Of a stretch of 6,184 nucleotides of DNA, positions 1 to 5,455 are shown piece by piece. The DNA is from Bacteroidota bacterium (GTDB lineage: Bacteria > Bacteroidota > Bacteroidia > B-17B0 > Aurantibacillaceae), in the NCBI GenBank assembly GCA_025360565.1, contig JANYBY010000271.1:1-6184 (forward strand), given 5' to 3'. Numbering within the stretch: position 1 is the first letter of the stretch; each line of letters starts with the position of its first letter. Below the pieces are notes generated by a model, which worked only from the letters and a program-made list of their open reading frames with translations, did no database searches and was not told the origin of the DNA. Made by a program: the position numbers and the translations under genes.

Positions 1-103
1 CTTTCCCGCTAAATAACAGAGCGTGCGGCACCCGGGCTTCGTTCACCATTTTTAGCAAACGGCCTTTGGCTTCTTGTTGACCGATTATTTGGTTGTAAAG
101 CAT
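1..103 (-). CDS. holB: DNA polymerase III subunit delta' (N-terminal fragment, cut by window edge)
   Basis: Only the first 34 codons are present; the gene continues beyond the left edge. The visible peptide begins MLYNQIIGQ, continues with QEAKGRLLKMVNEARVPHAL and stops inside LLFSGK. This is the typical opening of delta'/DnaX-like clamp-loader AAA+ ATPases: the IIGQ box, a basic helix, then RxPHALLFSGxxGxGK leading into the P-loop. In the family, delta' is a structural part of the clamp loader that places the beta sliding clamp on DNA. The start is the ATG at 101-103, because it gives the usual family N-terminus. No Shine-Dalgarno is seen. A -7-like box (TATCTTTA, minus strand, 109-116) lies just upstream but has no convincing -33 partner. 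A DnaX-type paralogue cannot be excluded from so short a piece, but the QEAKGRL and VNEARVPHAL wording fits HolB better. Confidence 0.8.
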   Translation of the reverse strand, partial: MLYNQIIGQQEAKGRLLKMVNEARVPHALLFSGK

Positions 104-169
104 TTTTGTAAAGATAAAACTTTGCAATTGATGAAGGAAAGATTATTTGTCAGCTTTTTTGAAAATACA

Positions 170-279
170 TGTCAGTTCGAGTAGGCTCGTCCATTCTTTT
201 GATGGCCGTATCGAGAACCTCCAAGAAGCGTCTCGATACGAAAATTTAAGGAGGCACAAATTTTCTACTCGACGTGACA
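170..279. repeat. Cloverleaf-like inverted-repeat element (REP/MITE-like) between pth and holB
   Basis: Outer arms TGTCAgtTCGAGTAG (170-184) and CTACTCGAcgTGACA (265-279) pair at 13 of 15 positions. Three hairpins lie inside. The first, 185-206, is weak: G185-C206, then CCAT (191-194) with ATGG (202-205). The second is a perfect 10-bp stem, CGTATCGAGA (207-216) with TCTCGATACG (231-240), with a 14-nt loop. The third is a perfect 7-bp stem, AAAATTT (241-247) with AAATTTT (258-264), with a 10-nt loop. The stems abut one another, so the fold would be a four-way junction with essentially no unpaired junction bases. TCGAG-rich repeats with TGTCA-type ends are, as I recall, common between Bacteroidota genes. 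I infer an interspersed, non-autonomous repeat. It lies 57 nt downstream of the pth stop and may also affect the end of that transcript, though no U-run follows it in either direction. Confidence 0.75.
207..240. repeat. Perfect 10-bp inverted repeat (central hairpin of the element)
   Basis: The arms CGTATCGAGA and TCTCGATACG match perfectly across a 14-nt loop. This is the strongest single stem in the window and the core of the cloverleaf-like element. The loop carries CCTCC (218-222), complementary to GGAGG (250-254) in the next hairpin's loop. Because the stem is symmetric it would form in RNA read from either strand. No T-run follows it, so a classical intrinsic terminator is unlikely. Confidence 0.8.
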
Positions 280-315
280 AAATGAGAATGCGACTTTGAT
301 CATACATCTCTTTGG

Positions 316-339
316 TCCTGCTTCCTGCCTCCTCCTCTA
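316..339. repeat. Low-complexity purine/pyrimidine tract after pth
   Basis: The plus strand is a C/T-rich run (cctgcttcctgcctcctcct, 317-336, with close flanks). The pth-sense strand is therefore an AGG-rich purine run that starts at the pth stop codon and continues into the 3' untranslated region. It looks like imperfect trinucleotide repetition rather than a gene or a binding site. On the pth transcript it contains GGAGG-type sequence that could in principle pair with the CCTCC loop of the nearby element. I can assign no function. Confidence 0.4.
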
Positions 340-903
340 CTTCGTATTAAACTCATTCATGCATCGCTGCAATCCGATGAATGAAAAAGCTTTTACTGCA
401 TCGGCGGCAATTTTTATTCTGTCGTTCAATGTTTTTAATTCTTCTTCGTTCCATTTTCCCAAAACATAATTTACCTGTGCGCCTTTGTTAAACTCATTGC
501 TGATCCCAAATCGTAAACGCGGATAATTTTCTGTATTCAATGTTTCCTGAATATTTGTTAAGCCGTTATGTCCGCCAGCACCGCCTTTTGGGCCAATGCG
601 AATTTTTCCGAAGGGCAAAGCCAGGTCGTCAACGAGCACCATTAAATTTTCAACCGAAATTTTTTCCTGTTGCAGCCAATAATTTATGGCCTTACCGCTC
701 AAATTCATGAAGGTGGTAGGTTTAATTAAAATAAGTTGTTTGCCTTTATGTTTTATTTCAGCTACATCGGCGTACCTGCCCGAAGTGAATTTTATTTTTG
801 CTTCCGCGGCAAGATGCTCCACGATCTTAAAACCAATATTGTGACGGGTATTTTCATACTCATCGCCTATATTTCCCAACCCAATTATTAAAAATTTACT
901 CAT
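337..903 (-). CDS. pth: Peptidyl-tRNA hydrolase
   Basis: The 188-residue product is the usual length for bacterial Pth, the cytoplasmic esterase that cleaves peptidyl-tRNAs released from stalled ribosomes so that the tRNA can be reused. The family signatures are all present. GLGNIGDEYENTRHN (8-22) holds N11 and the catalytic H21. PTTFMNLSG (62-70) holds N67. VDDLALPFG (91-99) holds D92, aligning with the catalytic Asp of the E. coli enzyme. GGAGGHNGL (107-115) holds N113. The stretch RLRFGI follows, and then the C-terminal helical segment. No key residue is missing, so the enzyme should be active. The ATG at 901-903 gives the canonical N-terminus. No Shine-Dalgarno is visible. A weak promoter-like pair lies immediately upstream, and 168 nt separate the start from the SET gene, so separate transcription is plausible. 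The next gene downstream is holB, 233 nt away across the cloverleaf-like element. Confidence 0.97.
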   Translation of the reverse strand: MSKFLIIGLGNIGDEYENTRHNIGFKIVEHLAAEAKIKFTSGRYADVAEIKHKGKQLILIKPTTFMNLSGKAINYWLQQEKISVENLMVLVDDLALPFGKIRIGPKGGAGGHNGLTNIQETLNTENYPRLRFGISNEFNKGAQVNYVLGKWNEEELKTLNDRIKIAADAVKAFSFIGLQRCMNEFNTK

Positions 904-913
904 GCCACTTCTA

Positions 914-940
914 CAAAGATCAATTTTACTTTGTTACAAA
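914..940 (-). promoter_or_regulatory. Weak promoter-like pair upstream of pth
   Basis: On the minus strand, GATCTTTG (914-921) matches the Bacteroidota -7 consensus TAnnTTTG at 5 of its 6 fixed positions, and a TTTG (937-940) lies 15 nt further upstream as a possible -33 element. The spacing is shorter than the roughly 17-23 nt usually described for this group. The -7 box sits only about 10 nt before the ATG, which would imply a very short leader. It is suggestive only. Confidence 0.25.
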
Positions 941-943
941 AAA

Positions 944-1007
944 ATTGAAAGCCTCATTTTATCGATGTAAACGTTTCCATCACGATAGTTATCGGGATTG
1001 AAAGCCT
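944..1007. repeat. Short direct repeat ATTGAAAGCCT (two copies) upstream of pth
   Basis: The 11-mer ATTGAAAGCCT occurs at 944-954 and again at 997-1007, 53 nt apart (about five helical turns) in the 168-nt gap between pth and the SET gene. Between the copies lies an imperfect palindrome, CGATAgtTATCG (983-994). Both copies are upstream of the pth promoter-like boxes, so a regulator site is possible. The copies are few and short, and chance or a degraded duplication is as likely. Confidence 0.35.
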
Positions 1008-1061
1008 TGTTAAATTGACTTTTTAGAAACGCCGATACCGTGAATGAGACCTTGAAGATAT

Positions 1062-1080
1062 AAAAAGAAAATTACTTTTT
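1062..1080 (-). terminator. AT-only hairpin at the end of the SET gene (possible weak terminator)
   Basis: On the minus strand AAAAAG, a 7-nt loop and CTTTTT form a 6-bp stem spanning the SET stop codon (TAA at 1072-1074). The 3' arm itself is the U-rich run. The stem is almost all A-U, so it would be weak, but it sits exactly where termination would be expected before the 168-nt gap to pth. Confidence 0.3.
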
Positions 1081-1503
1081 GCCGTTATTCACTTTATGGT
1101 AGCCGTGTTTGATGTTATAACGAACGCAATCCCAATATTCCTTGGTATAGGTGACTAAAATTTCCTCGCCCTTAGCAATATTTTTTTCGGCTACAATAAA
1201 ACACTTGTCCTTAAAAACCCCATAAGAGCTGTTATTTTTTAAACCTTTTACACGGCTTAAGCCTGCAGCGTCGTTTGCATAGCGGGCTTTGTGCCTTGGG
1301 GTTGGAAAAGCGTCGATGCATCGTTTATTATTAATATAAAAAAGGTAGCCGTCTTTATTTTCAGCAACACGTTTTGTGTATTGCTTCCAGTCGATGATCT
1401 CGCCTTTGTATTCAATAATTTTTTCGCCTTTTTTGATTGGTACTTTAGTAAACAATCCTTTGCCGGCTTTAGGCAACTGAGATTTTTTAACGATAAGGGT
1501 CAT
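1072..1503 (-). CDS. Small SET-domain protein (putative protein-lysine methyltransferase)
   Basis: The 143-residue protein is little more than one SET domain, the fold that transfers methyl from S-adenosylmethionine to lysine side chains. The N-terminal SET motif runs AGKGLFTKVPIKKGEKIIEYKGEII (13-37), with the G-x-G and the E-Y-x-G-E hallmark. RYANDAAG (74-81) takes the place of the eukaryotic RFxNHSCxPN motif that threads the cofactor knot. GEEILVTY (112-119) supplies the C-terminal catalytic Tyr (Y119), followed by EYW. There is no pre-SET or post-SET zinc cluster, as expected for compact bacterial members. I chose the ATG at 1501-1503; an in-frame TTG at 1513-1515 would add four residues with no conserved content. 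A -7 box lies just upstream, suggesting its own promoter with a very short leader. The substrate is unknown; the flanking importer and pth give no clue. Confidence 0.85.
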   Translation of the reverse strand: MTLIVKKSQLPKAGKGLFTKVPIKKGEKIIEYKGEIIDWKQYTKRVAENKDGYLFYINNKRCIDAFPTPRHKARYANDAAGLSRVKGLKNNSSYGVFKDKCFIVAEKNIAKGEEILVTYTKEYWDCVRYNIKHGYHKVNNGKK

Positions 1504-1512
1504 AATAGTGAG

Positions 1513-1538
1513 CAAAAATATATTTTAATTTAATACAA
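1513..1538 (-). promoter_or_regulatory. Probable promoter of the SET gene
   Basis: On the minus strand TATTTTTG (1513-1520) is an exact match to the Bacteroidota -7 consensus TAnnTTTG. TTG (1536-1538) lies 15 nt upstream as a possible -33 element, slightly closer than usual. The -7 box ends 9 nt before the chosen ATG, so transcription would start only a few bases before the start codon (nearly leaderless). The region is very AT-rich, which raises the chance of a fortuitous match. Confidence 0.4.
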
Positions 1539-1560
1539 CAGTAAAAAAAAATTTAAATGT

Positions 1561-2304
1561 TTATAAGTACCCGGCGGTTAATTCTTCAAAAACCGGATTT
1601 GATCTTGCATCTTTCACAGAAATTATCTGCACCGAAGGTTCTTTTACCAACACCAACTTAGTACAGTATTTAGTCACCATTTCCAGATCGTGAGAACTTA
1701 CAACAACACACTTTTGCTTTTGTACGGTAAGATCTTTTAAAAGTGTGAACAAACGGTGTTTACTTGCAAAATCCAAAAAAGCGCTCGGCTCATCCAACAA
1801 CATAATTGGTGTTTGTTGGGCAATTGATTTTGCGATCATGGTCTTTTGAAATAACCCGTCGCTTAATTCGGATAATAGTTTTTGCTGATGTTCTCTCAGT
1901 CCACTAATTTCAATAGCCTCGTTAACAATTTCGAGATTACTTTTTTGAAGTTGATTGAATAAATTGGTGTAAGGCAATTGTCCCGCCGCCACCGCATCGT
2001 ATGCCGTTAAGTTGAAGCCGGAGATTTTTTCAGTTAAAACGATGGATACTTTTTTTGCCAATTCGTTATTTTGTATGGAAGAAATATTTTCGCCTTCAAT
2101 TAAAACTTCACCGCCTAAAATTGGCAAGAGCCCGCAAATGGATCTTAATAAAGTTGATTTTCCGTTTCCGTTCAAACCAACTACGCCCACAAAATCGCCC
2201 GCATTTATTTCTAAATTAATTTGTTTAAGGATCGGGATGAGATGATCACCTTTTTTGTAACCAAAGGTTCCATTAATAATTTTTATGCCGGTGGTATTTA
2301 CCAT
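1561..2304 (-). CDS. FecE/BtuD-type ABC importer ATPase (iron-siderophore/heme/cobalamin class)
   Basis: The 247-residue protein is the cytoplasmic ATPase that would power the adjacent permease. In order it shows: Walker A GLNGNGKS (43-50); a VLTEK stretch (89-93) where many ABC proteins have the Q-loop glutamine; the segment LTAYDAVAAGQLPYTN (99-114), like the 'ltvyelValGRyPYT' region of FecE/HmuV proteins; signature LSDGL (147-151); Walker B IMLLDE (167-172); D-loop SAFLD (174-178); and switch histidine H205 in SSHD. From memory, LSDG and VLTE are usual in Bacteroidota members of this family, whereas L151 and F152, in place of the common E/Q-R, look less ordinary. The ATG (2302-2304) overlaps the permease stop by 7 nt, implying translational coupling. 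A run of nine T follows the stop but without a convincing stem. The substrate cannot be read from the ATPase. Confidence 0.93.
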   Translation of the reverse strand: MVNTTGIKIINGTFGYKKGDHLIPILKQINLEINAGDFVGVVGLNGNGKSTLLRSICGLLPILGGEVLIEGENISSIQNNELAKKVSIVLTEKISGFNLTAYDAVAAGQLPYTNLFNQLQKSNLEIVNEAIEISGLREHQQKLLSELSDGLFQKTMIAKSIAQQTPIMLLDEPSAFLDFASKHRLFTLLKDLTVQKQKCVVVSSHDLEMVTKYCTKLVLVKEPSVQIISVKDARSNPVFEELTAGYL

Positions 2305-3275
2305 TGTTTATTTTTAAAAAGTAAATAAATAACCAATGGCGCTCCAATAAACGTAGTAACCATATTAACAGGTAAAGTGGCGCTGCGCGAAAACGTATGG
2401 CAAATCACATCTGAAAATAATAAGATGCAGCTGCCGATCAAGGCGCAGGAAAATAAATGGATCTTTTGCTGTGAGGTATTAAAAATAATGCGCGATAATA
2501 AAGGAACGGCAATGCCAACAAAAGCAACCGGACCGCAAAAGGCGGTTGTAATGCCCGTTAATACCGATGAAATTAAAATGAGGTAAAACCGATTTTTTGA
2601 ATAATTAATGCCAAGGTTAAGGGCATAGTTTTGCCCAAGTAAAAAAGCGTTGAGCGGTTTAATAAAAAAAATAATCGAGCCAATAAAAACAATTGCAATG
2701 GGCAAATAAATTAAAAGATCAGCATTGGTGGTATTAGAGAGCGAGCCCATGCCCCACATTACAAAATTTTTAAGGTCGTTAGGATTGGCAAAATATTCAA
2801 GCGCCCCTTCTAATGCCCCGCATATTTGCGAAAGCATTAAACCAATGAGTAATAAAATAACATTGCTGGTTACTTTTTTGGAAAGAAATAAAATTAGAAG
2901 TGTAACTAAAATGCTGCCAATTACCGACGATAAAATAATGAGGCTCTTGCCCAAAAAATAATTATTGAATAAGCCGATCGTAGTGCCCGATAAAACTGTC
3001 AAGGCTACCAATAACGAAGCGCCGGAACTTATCCCCAAAACATATGGGCCTGCCAAAGGGTTTCTGAAAATGATCTGCAAAATTAATCCTGCAACAGAAA
3101 GTGTGCTACCCGCTAAAATAGCGGTAACGGTTTTTGGCACACGAATCTCCCAAAAAATAAATGAATTGCCGCTTAATTCGGCCGTTTGGCTGCCTGCAAA
3201 CAAAAGACTGAAAAAACATCCCGCTAAGAACAAGATGATAAGCAGCAAAAATTTTATACTCGTTGATCTAAACAA
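2298..3275 (-). CDS. FecCD/BtuC-type ABC importer permease
   Basis: The 325-residue integral inner-membrane protein has the usual length and a multi-helix profile typical of the FecCD/BtuC family, which forms homodimeric channels for iron-siderophores, heme or cobalamin. Key family stretches are: FWEIRVPKTVTAILAGSTLS (41-60) and QIIFRNPLAGPYVLGISSGA (67-86), the hallmark 'RNPLAxPxxLGxSxGA'; VMWGMGSLS (172-180); GPVAFVGIAVPLLSRII (248-264), the ATPase-coupling region; and LPVNMVTTFIGAPLVIYLLF (301-320) at the C-terminus. The start is most likely the TTG at 3273-3275, 2 nt after the binding-protein stop. There is no ATG nearby, and an in-frame stop (3291-3293) limits any upstream extension to six codons. 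Its stop overlaps the start of the ATPase gene. The close spacing suggests expression depends on translation of the upstream gene. Confidence 0.94.
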   Translation of the reverse strand: MFRSTSIKFLLLIILFLAGCFFSLLFAGSQTAELSGNSFIFWEIRVPKTVTAILAGSTLSVAGLILQIIFRNPLAGPYVLGISSGASLLVALTVLSGTTIGLFNNYFLGKSLIILSSVIGSILVTLLILFLSKKVTSNVILLLIGLMLSQICGALEGALEYFANPNDLKNFVMWGMGSLSNTTNADLLIYLPIAIVFIGSIIFFIKPLNAFLLGQNYALNLGINYSKNRFYLILISSVLTGITTAFCGPVAFVGIAVPLLSRIIFNTSQQKIHLFSCALIGSCILLFSDVICHTFSRSATLPVNMVTTFIGAPLVIYLLFKNKQW

Positions 3276-3277
3276 TC

Positions 3278-4468
3278 TTAGTCTAATTTTTTATAATAGT
3301 ACATGTCGTTTTTTATCTGTGAACTTAATTCAGGATGAAAAATTAAAATGAGGTCGCTTAATATTTTATCGGGGAACATTATGCCTGTTTCCCAATAAAT
3401 ACTGTATCCTTTTTCATTGGCTATTTTATTGTTGTTGTACAAACTTTCGGATCTATACGCTTTAAATTCGGCGTATCTTTTTTCCATCGCGTAAAGTTCT
3501 TTCTTTGTTTTTAGTAAAGAGAGGTTCAGCCAAAAATCGGCGTTTTTTGCTTTGCTATACACTTGCTCAAAACCCAAATGCAAACTTCCGGTGTTGGCAT
3601 CCTCTTTCCAAATATAATCGGCGTTGGCATCTTTAAAAAAAGTGGCCATAAAACTTTTTCCGCCCGGCACATACCAAATATCGCCGTATTTTATTTCGGT
3701 AAAAACGCTTGGTTTTGTTTTTGCTTGTAAGGCAATGTTTTTTAATTCGGTGTAATTTTTTTCGACCGCTTTAAAAATAAAATTAGCCGTTGATCCTTTC
3801 CCAAAAAAGGCGGCAATGAATTTGATCCATTCGGCACGCGCTAGGGGCGTTTCTTCTAAATGATCAACAATTAAAACCATGGGTATTTTTGCCAACAGTA
3901 TTTTTTCATTCGGGCCTTTACCTGGATTTCCCATTCCGAAATTAAAAACGATATCGGGGTTCAAAGAAATTGTTTTTTCAACGTCGAGTTCCGGATTTTT
4001 GGAAAGCTCGGCCAGGGCCAGCGTGTCATTCTTGTGTGTGTTTATAATGGCGACATTGTTATAATAATCAATGTTATCGATCGCCGCAATGTGACTTAAT
4101 TCTCCCAATTCGCAAAGCATACTTGTGTAAACACTGCTTAGTGAAGCAATTTTTTTGCAGGAAGATCTAAACACAAATATGTTTTGAATTGAATTTATTT
4201 TAAGGGAAGTGTCTTTTAAAAAAATAAAAGTGACGGTAGTATCCATATTATTAGCATTGCCAAATAAATATGCAACTCTGCATTTTTCGTTCTCGGCCAA
4301 AGAAAAACGTTTGGCATATTTTATGGAAGGATCGGTTTTTACATCGCTTAACAGGGCTTTTATTTTAAGTTTATCTGTAACCGCAAATTCAGAATTGGGT
4401 GTTGAATAACAGCTCCACAAAAAGCTGAGGCAAATTACTTGCAGAATTATAAATGATTTAACTTTCAT
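3278..4468 (-). CDS. ABC importer substrate-binding lipoprotein (BtuF/FecB-type)
   Basis: The 396-residue protein begins with a basic, hydrophobic signal peptide ending in a lipobox-like LWSC (17-20), so C20 is probably lipidated and the protein membrane-anchored. The W at -2 is atypical. An N-terminal section (about 36-98, with IKYAKRFSLAENEKCRVAYLF) precedes the binding domain, as I recall for Bacteroidota relatives. The domain then shows KKIASLSSVYTSMLCELGEL (105-124), ISLNPDIVFNFG (167-178), PLARAEWIKFIAAFFGK (208-224), YGDIWYVPGGKSFMATFFKDANADYIW (261-287), NTGSLHLGFEQVYSKAKNADFWLN (292-315) and FPDKILSDLILIFHPEL (365-381). These fit the class III (siderophore/B12) binding fold. The ATG at 4466-4468 lies inside the kinase gene (11-nt overlap). 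An in-frame TTG 15 nt further upstream is less likely, since the ATG already gives a good signal peptide. The ligand is unknown; no cobalamin riboswitch is seen. Confidence 0.92.
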   Translation of the reverse strand: MKVKSFIILQVICLSFLWSCYSTPNSEFAVTDKLKIKALLSDVKTDPSIKYAKRFSLAENEKCRVAYLFGNANNMDTTVTFIFLKDTSLKINSIQNIFVFRSSCKKIASLSSVYTSMLCELGELSHIAAIDNIDYYNNVAIINTHKNDTLALAELSKNPELDVEKTISLNPDIVFNFGMGNPGKGPNEKILLAKIPMVLIVDHLEETPLARAEWIKFIAAFFGKGSTANFIFKAVEKNYTELKNIALQAKTKPSVFTEIKYGDIWYVPGGKSFMATFFKDANADYIWKEDANTGSLHLGFEQVYSKAKNADFWLNLSLLKTKKELYAMEKRYAEFKAYRSESLYNNNKIANEKGYSIYWETGIMFPDKILSDLILIFHPELSSQIKNDMYYYKKLD

Positions 4469-5432
4469 TAAATTTAATTTCAAAAATACTTCCTTTCGGG
4501 GAATTGTTTTTTACCGTGAGTTTGCCATTGTGTTTTTGCACCAAATAATTTACAATGTACAAACCTAAACCTGTGCCTTTTGCCGACCGCGTTTCTTCAT
4601 TACCCGCCCTGTAAAATTTATTAAAGATCTTTTTCTTGTCCTCATCCGAAATACCGCAACCCACATCGCTAACCGTTAGATGAATTATTGAACCGACTTT
4701 TTTAAGAACTACAGCGATATTTTTTTTATCGAACGAATATTTAACGGCATTATCAACCAAATTAAGGATGATGGAAGGAAACACAGTTTTATCGATTTGA
4801 AGAAAAATATTTTTTTCAGCAGTAAAACTCAATTCGTTTTTTGTTATCTCATTTTTGTAATAGCGGTTTAAAATGGCTTCTATCGTTTCGCTAATACTTT
4901 CTTTTTCTTTTTTGAAAATATATTCGCCCGCATCCAACCTGCTTGTTAAAAGAACATTATCTATCAAAGCGTTTAACCGCTCGGTTTCCACAAGGGCGTT
5001 AGCAATTAATTCATTTTGTTTTTCTGGCGCCAATTTGTGCTTTTGTAAGGTTTGCAGCTGTAATTTAGTTGCGGCGATCGGCGTTTTTAATTCGTGCGTA
5101 ATGCTCAGGAAAAAATTCTTTTGCTGATTACTTAAGGCTTCTTCTTTATCGTATGCTTGTTTTATTTTATAGATCCCAAAGATCAATAACAATAAAAAAA
5201 CAGTGCCTTCACCAACAACCATAATTACCTGCCCGTTTTTTTTGTGATGCAGTTTTTCTACTTCGGTTTTTATAACCTCAGCGTTGGTGGATGATAATTC
5301 GATCAGCTGTTGTTTGCCGTCAATTATTTGCCCGGTTTGTTTAACCAATAATATTTCCCACCATAAAAATTGCAAAATGATGTACCCGAAAAGCACACTT
5401 AAAATAATTATGGAACGGGATCTTTTTTGCAT
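4458..5432 (-). CDS. Small membrane sensor histidine kinase
   Basis: The 324-residue protein has a basic N-terminus, one membrane helix (about 8-30), a short non-cytoplasmic loop of roughly 38 residues, and a second helix (about 69-88). The cytoplasmic kinase follows. HisKA has the phospho-accepting H113 in FFLSITHELKTPI (107-119). HATPase_c has an N-box around N224-N228 (NLVDNAVKYS), G1 DVGCG (256-260), F-box IFNKFYRA (269-276) and G2 KGTGLGLYIV (285-294). There is no obvious HAMP or PAS domain between TM2 and HisKA. The catalytic residues look intact. G1 reads DVGCG instead of the commoner DNGxG. The ATG at 5430-5432 has an AGGAG 6 nt upstream. The 3' end overlaps the binding-protein gene by 11 nt, tying the kinase to the importer. 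No response regulator is encoded in the window, so its partner must lie elsewhere. Confidence 0.95.
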   Translation of the reverse strand: MQKRSRSIIILSVLFGYIILQFLWWEILLVKQTGQIIDGKQQLIELSSTNAEVIKTEVEKLHHKKNGQVIMVVGEGTVFLLLLIFGIYKIKQAYDKEEALSNQQKNFFLSITHELKTPIAATKLQLQTLQKHKLAPEKQNELIANALVETERLNALIDNVLLTSRLDAGEYIFKKEKESISETIEAILNRYYKNEITKNELSFTAEKNIFLQIDKTVFPSIILNLVDNAVKYSFDKKNIAVVLKKVGSIIHLTVSDVGCGISDEDKKKIFNKFYRAGNEETRSAKGTGLGLYIVNYLVQKHNGKLTVKNNSPKGSIFEIKFNES

Positions 5433-5438
5433 CTACAA

Positions 5439-5443
5439 CTCCT
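5439..5443 (-). promoter_or_regulatory. Shine-Dalgarno (AGGAG) of the histidine kinase gene
   Basis: AGGAG on the minus strand lies 6 nt before the kinase ATG. It is the only well-placed strong Shine-Dalgarno among the starts in this window, and it supports the chosen kinase start. It lies between short complementary CAAC/GTTG segments (5436-5439 and 5447-5450), which could partly hide it in the mRNA. Confidence 0.55.
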
Positions 5444-5455
5444 GTGGTTGAACCG

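Noticed and set aside
207..264. Classical intrinsic terminator for pth
   Set aside because: The stems are good, but no uninterrupted T-run follows them on the minus strand, and the distal stem is A/T-only. Some effect on the transcript end remains possible.
170..279. tRNA or other known structural RNA gene
   Set aside because: The fold is cloverleaf-like in outline only. Stem lengths, the loops, and the lack of T-loop, anticodon and acceptor features do not fit tRNA, and two arms are long DNA-style inverted repeats.
1291..1533. Plus-strand open frame opposite the SET gene
   Set aside because: It is antisense to a gene with clear family motifs, its peptide resembles no family, and neither a promoter nor a ribosome-binding site supports it. 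The other plus-strand frames (for example 2965-3351 and 4873-5127) fail for the same reasons.
1541..1565. Intrinsic terminator after the ATPase gene (run of nine T on the minus strand)
   Set aside because: Only a tiny ATTTAAAT palindrome precedes the T-run; there is no G-C stem.
4469..4483. TTG at 4481-4483 as the start of the binding protein
   Set aside because: The ATG at 4466-4468 already gives a complete lipoprotein signal peptide with the Cys at position 20; the extra five residues add nothing.
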